This document shows positions 61,864 through 64,000 of a stretch of DNA of 64,000 nucleotides, one piece after another; position 1 is the first letter of the stretch; every line of letters begins with the position of its first letter. Source of the stretch: Homoserinimonas sedimenticola (GTDB lineage Bacteria; Actinomycetota; Actinomycetes; Actinomycetales; Microbacteriaceae); contig NZ_JAPELL010000001.1 of assembly GCF_026094475.1 (NCBI RefSeq), forward strand, positions 1,884,326 to 1,948,325, given 5' to 3'. A program made the translations under genes and the position numbers. Under the pieces are notes generated by a model. It searched no databases and was not told the DNA's origin. It worked only from the letters and a program-made list of their open reading frames with translations.

Positions 61864-61929
61864 CAGCGCGGTGTTTTCTGCTCCGCGCGGCCTTCCCCGC
61901 CCGCGCTCTGAGCAGAAAACACCGCACTG
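61864..61929. repeat. Dispersed palindrome, copy 5
   Basis: CAGCGCGGTGTTTTCTGCTC pairs with GAGCAGAAAACACCGCACTG (one mismatch). It lies between menB and menA, both on the + strand, and probably reduces readthrough between them. Confidence 0.87.
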
Positions 61930-62004
61930 TTGGGGAGGAGGGGTGCCTGGCGGCAGGGGCGGTGCACACGAGGCGACCGCGCCCGAGACCCTAGGATTCC
62001 ATTC

Positions 62005-62979
62005 GTGGCGAAAGCGAAGCAGCAGAGGATGGACCCCCGCAAGGTCGCGGCGGCGGCCCGGAGTGGAAAGAGGCCAGTGCCGCCGCAGGCGAAGGTGAAG
62101 CCCGCGACGGCGAGCGACTGGATCGCGGGGGCGCGCATTCGTACCCTGCCCCTTGCGATCGCGCCCGTCGTGCTCGGCACGGCCGCCGCCTACTTCTACG
62201 CCCCCGAGGAGGGCTGGCACTGGGTGCGCGCCCTGCTCTGCCTCGCGGTCGCCGTGTCGCTGCAGATCGGCGTCAACTACGCGAACGACTACTCCGACGG
62301 CATCCGCGGCACGGACCAGCACCGCGTCGGCCCGGCCCGCCTCACCGGTTCGGGCGCCGCGAAGCCGCAGACGGTGCGGGCCGTCGCGATCACCTTCCTC
62401 GCGCTGGGGGCGCTCGCCGGCGTCGTCGTGGTCGTGCTGAGCCAGCAGTGGTGGCTGCTAACGGTGGGTGCCGCCGCGATCGCCGCAGCGTGGTTCTACA
62501 CGGGGGGCAAGCATCCGTATGGCTACTACGGCCTGGGTGAGCTCTTCGTCTTCGTCTTCTTCGGGCTCGTCGCCACGGCAGGCACCATGTATGTGCAGGT
62601 CGGCACGGTGAGCCTGGAGGCGTGGCTGCTCGCTGTCGCGGCGGGGCTCTTCGCGTGCGCCGTGCTCGTCGCCAACAACATGCGCGACATCGAGCAGGAC
62701 CGCGTTGCGGGCAAGCGCACCCTCTCGGTGCTGATCGGTCTCACGTGGTCGCGCGTGCTCTTCACGGTGCTGATCCTCGCGCCGTTCGGCATCCTCGTGT
62801 TCTTCGCGCTGCTCTTCGTGCTTGCAAAGTACGTGTTCTTCGTGCTGCTCATCGCCCTGCCCGCTGCCATCATTGCGTGCACGGGCAAGACGGCCCCCGA
62901 GTTCCTGCTCGTGCTCAAACTGGCGAGCCTCGCGTCGCTCGTCTACGCGCTGGGGCTCGGCGCGGCGATCGTCTTCTAG
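62005..62979 (+). CDS. menA: 1,4-Dihydroxy-2-naphthoate prenyltransferase
   Basis: UbiA-type membrane enzyme of 324 residues from GTG 62005. Asp-rich prenyl-diphosphate motifs are NYANDYSDGIRGTD and NNMRDIEQDRVAGKRT. A basic N-terminal extension of about 32 residues precedes IRTLPLAIAPVVLG. It attaches the isoprenoid chain to DHNA in the membrane. Confidence 0.95.
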   Translation: MAKAKQQRMDPRKVAAAARSGKRPVPPQAKVKPATASDWIAGARIRTLPLAIAPVVLGTAAAYFYAPEEGWHWVRALLCLAVAVSLQIGVNYANDYSDGIRGTDQHRVGPARLTGSGAAKPQTVRAVAITFLALGALAGVVVVVLSQQWWLLTVGAAAIAAAWFYTGGKHPYGYYGLGELFVFVFFGLVATAGTMYVQVGTVSLEAWLLAVAAGLFACAVLVANNMRDIEQDRVAGKRTLSVLIGLTWSRVLFTVLILAPFGILVFFALLFVLAKYVFFVLLIALPAAIIACTGKTAPEFLLVLKLASLASLVYALGLGAAIVF

Positions 62980-63245
62980 GGGCGCTCGCCGGCCGCATCG
63001 TTGGCGGCGTTCTCGGCTTCAGCATCCGGATCCTCGGTGCCGCGGCGGCGACGCTCCTGCAGGTCGCGGGCGAGGGCGTCCCTCGTGTCCTTGAAGAAGA
63101 GGTAGGAGACGGTGAAGGAGATGAGCATCGCGAAGATCGCGGATGCCCACCACCACAGGCCGAGCAGCATGAGCACCGCGAAGACGCCGACGAAGAGACC
63201 GAGTCTGAGGAGCGTGTAGAGCAGCCAGCGGTGCGAGGTTTTCAC
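62976..63245 (-). CDS. DUF4229 small membrane protein
   Basis: An 89-residue protein with two helices (LLRLGLFVGVFAVLMLLG, WASAIFAMLISFTVSYLF) and a charged tail (RDALARDLQERRRRG). It matches the actinobacterial DUF4229 family, often found next to menaquinone genes. It overlaps menA's stop by 4 bp (convergent). Confidence 0.85.
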   Translation of the reverse strand: MKTSHRWLLYTLLRLGLFVGVFAVLMLLGLWWWASAIFAMLISFTVSYLFFKDTRDALARDLQERRRRGTEDPDAEAENAANDAAGERP

Positions 63246-63329
63246 CCCACGAGTCTACGCAGCGCGCGCTGTGCCCCGGCTGGTGGTCGTGCCCAGCCGC
63301 TGAGGAGGGCGCTGGCGTAGACTCGGGCC

Positions 63330-63707
63330 ATGCGCGCATTCCTGCCGGTTTTCGGTGCAGCACTGTTGCTGGCCTTCTGGGTCTACGCGCTCGTCGACTG
63401 CATCCGCACGGATGAGTTCCGTGCGCGGGGTCTGCCGAAGGGCGCCTGGATCTTCATCGTCATCATCCTGCCGCTGATCGGCGGCATCCTCTGGTTCACG
63501 ATCGGCAAGGAGCGGATGCCGCGTCCCGGCAGCCGAGCGGCCGCCTCGCGCCCCGTCTACCCCGACGACGACCCGGCGTTCCTGCGCAGCGTGAATTCTG
63601 AGGCGGAGCGGGAGCAGCGCATCCGCGACCTGGAGGAGAAGCTCGCCGAGCTCGACGACGAGGACAACTCGGACTCGCGGGGTGCGAACGGCGAGCCGAA
63701 GGGCTGA
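63330..63707 (+). CDS. Phospholipase D N-terminal-type membrane protein (PLDc_N)
   Basis: A 125-residue protein: two helices ([35 protein letters not shown]), the linking [14 protein letters not shown] block of the PLDc_N domain, and a charged coiled-coil-like tail ([18 protein letters not shown]). It has no phospholipase catalytic motif. The menD ATG overlaps its stop. Confidence 0.88.
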   Translation: MRAFLPVFGAALLLAFWVYALVDCIRTDEFRARGLPKGAWIFIVIILPLIGGILWFTIGKERMPRPGSRAAASRPVYPDDDPAFLRSVNSEAEREQRIRDLEEKLAELDDEDNSDSRGANGEPKG

Positions 63708-64000
63708 TGTCGAGCGGTAGCCCGGCGACCGAGTTCTCGATCGGCCTGCTGGCGGAACTCCTGAGGCTCGGCGTGCGCCACCTCGTCGTGTGCCCGGGGT
63801 CGCGTTCGCAGGCCCTCGCGCTGGCCGCGGCCGAATTCGAGCGTGCCGACCGGGCGCGGCTCCACGTGCGCATCGACGAACGCTCGGCGGGGTTCCTCGC
63901 CCTGGGTCTCGCGGCCGAGTCGGGGCATCCGGCGGTCGTCGTGACGACCTCGGGCACGGCCGTCGCAAACCTGCACCCCGCCGTGCTGGAGGCCCACCAT
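63707..64000 (+). CDS. menD: SEPHCHC synthase, N-terminal part
   Basis: The frame runs from ATG 63707 past the right edge, so only 98 residues are visible. [29 protein letters not shown] and [14 protein letters not shown] are the thiamine-dependent MenD N-terminal blocks. It makes SEPHCHC from isochorismate and 2-oxoglutarate, the first committed step of menaquinone synthesis. It overlaps the upstream gene by 1 bp. Confidence 0.95.
   Translation, partial: MSSGSPATEFSIGLLAELLRLGVRHLVVCPGSRSQALALAAAEFERADRARLHVRIDERSAGFLALGLAAESGHPAVVVTTSGTAVANLHPAVLEAHH

Overview
The window comes from a high-GC actinomycete, most likely a member of the Microbacteriaceae. Supporting signs are dense coding with many GTG and TTG starts and ATGA/GTGA overlaps, a menaquinone pathway with Ccs-type cytochrome c maturation, a 32-residue bS22 ribosomal protein gene, a BldC-like small HTH protein, an archaeal-type AspRS, and DtxR- and CsoR-type operators. 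No phage, insertion sequence, CRISPR array or rRNA was seen. There is one tRNA (Arg-ACG).

Bases 1-18,700 are a sugar-conjugate catabolic locus whose gene set matches what is known for C-glycoside degradation. It holds three alpha (TIM-barrel) and three beta (DUF6379-like) C-deglycosidase subunits, one alpha/beta pair being a single fused polypeptide at the left edge. It also has two pyranose-oxidase/CarA-like flavoproteins, two Gfo/Idh/MocA oxidoreductases, two further sugar isomerase-type TIM barrels, a CUT1 ABC importer without its own ATPase, an MFS transporter and a divergent ROK repressor. The expected logic is import, oxidation at C3 of the sugar, C-C bond cleavage by alpha/beta deglycosidases, then processing of the released 3-keto sugar. 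Two kinds of inverted-repeat operator candidates occur at the operon heads.

Bases 19,064-30,426 hold a small PspC protein, an iron-box-preceded ferric-siderophore uptake operon (binding protein, two permeases, ATPase, siderophore-interacting reductase), a MarR/glyoxalase pair with two perfect MarR boxes, a CsoR-CopZ-CopA copper module, tRNA-Arg, several small proteins and a secreted repeat protein.

Bases 30,485-41,869 are a second catabolic cluster of unknown substrate: phosphotriesterase-like hydrolase, amidase, metal-dependent hydrolase, cytidine-deaminase-like protein, a peptide-type ABC importer with a permease-ATPase fusion, and a binuclear amidohydrolase. The two promoters of this cluster share a 23-bp operator-like sequence.

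Bases 41,886-64,000 are mostly housekeeping: a PhoB-type winged-helix regulator with a possible Cys-rich leader peptide, upp, tadA, glutamine amidotransferase, CDF transporter, proC, Ktr-type K+ uptake, ArsR and BldC-like regulators, bS22, HAD phosphatase, archaeal-type aspS, the tlpA-ccdA-resB-ccsA cytochrome c maturation operon, and men genes (menC, menB, menA, start of menD).

Two features cut across the window. The first is a family of five intergenic palindromes with the core GCGGTGTTTTCTG. The second is a visible excess of the hexamer GGATGC/GCATCC that overrides the usual codon choice.
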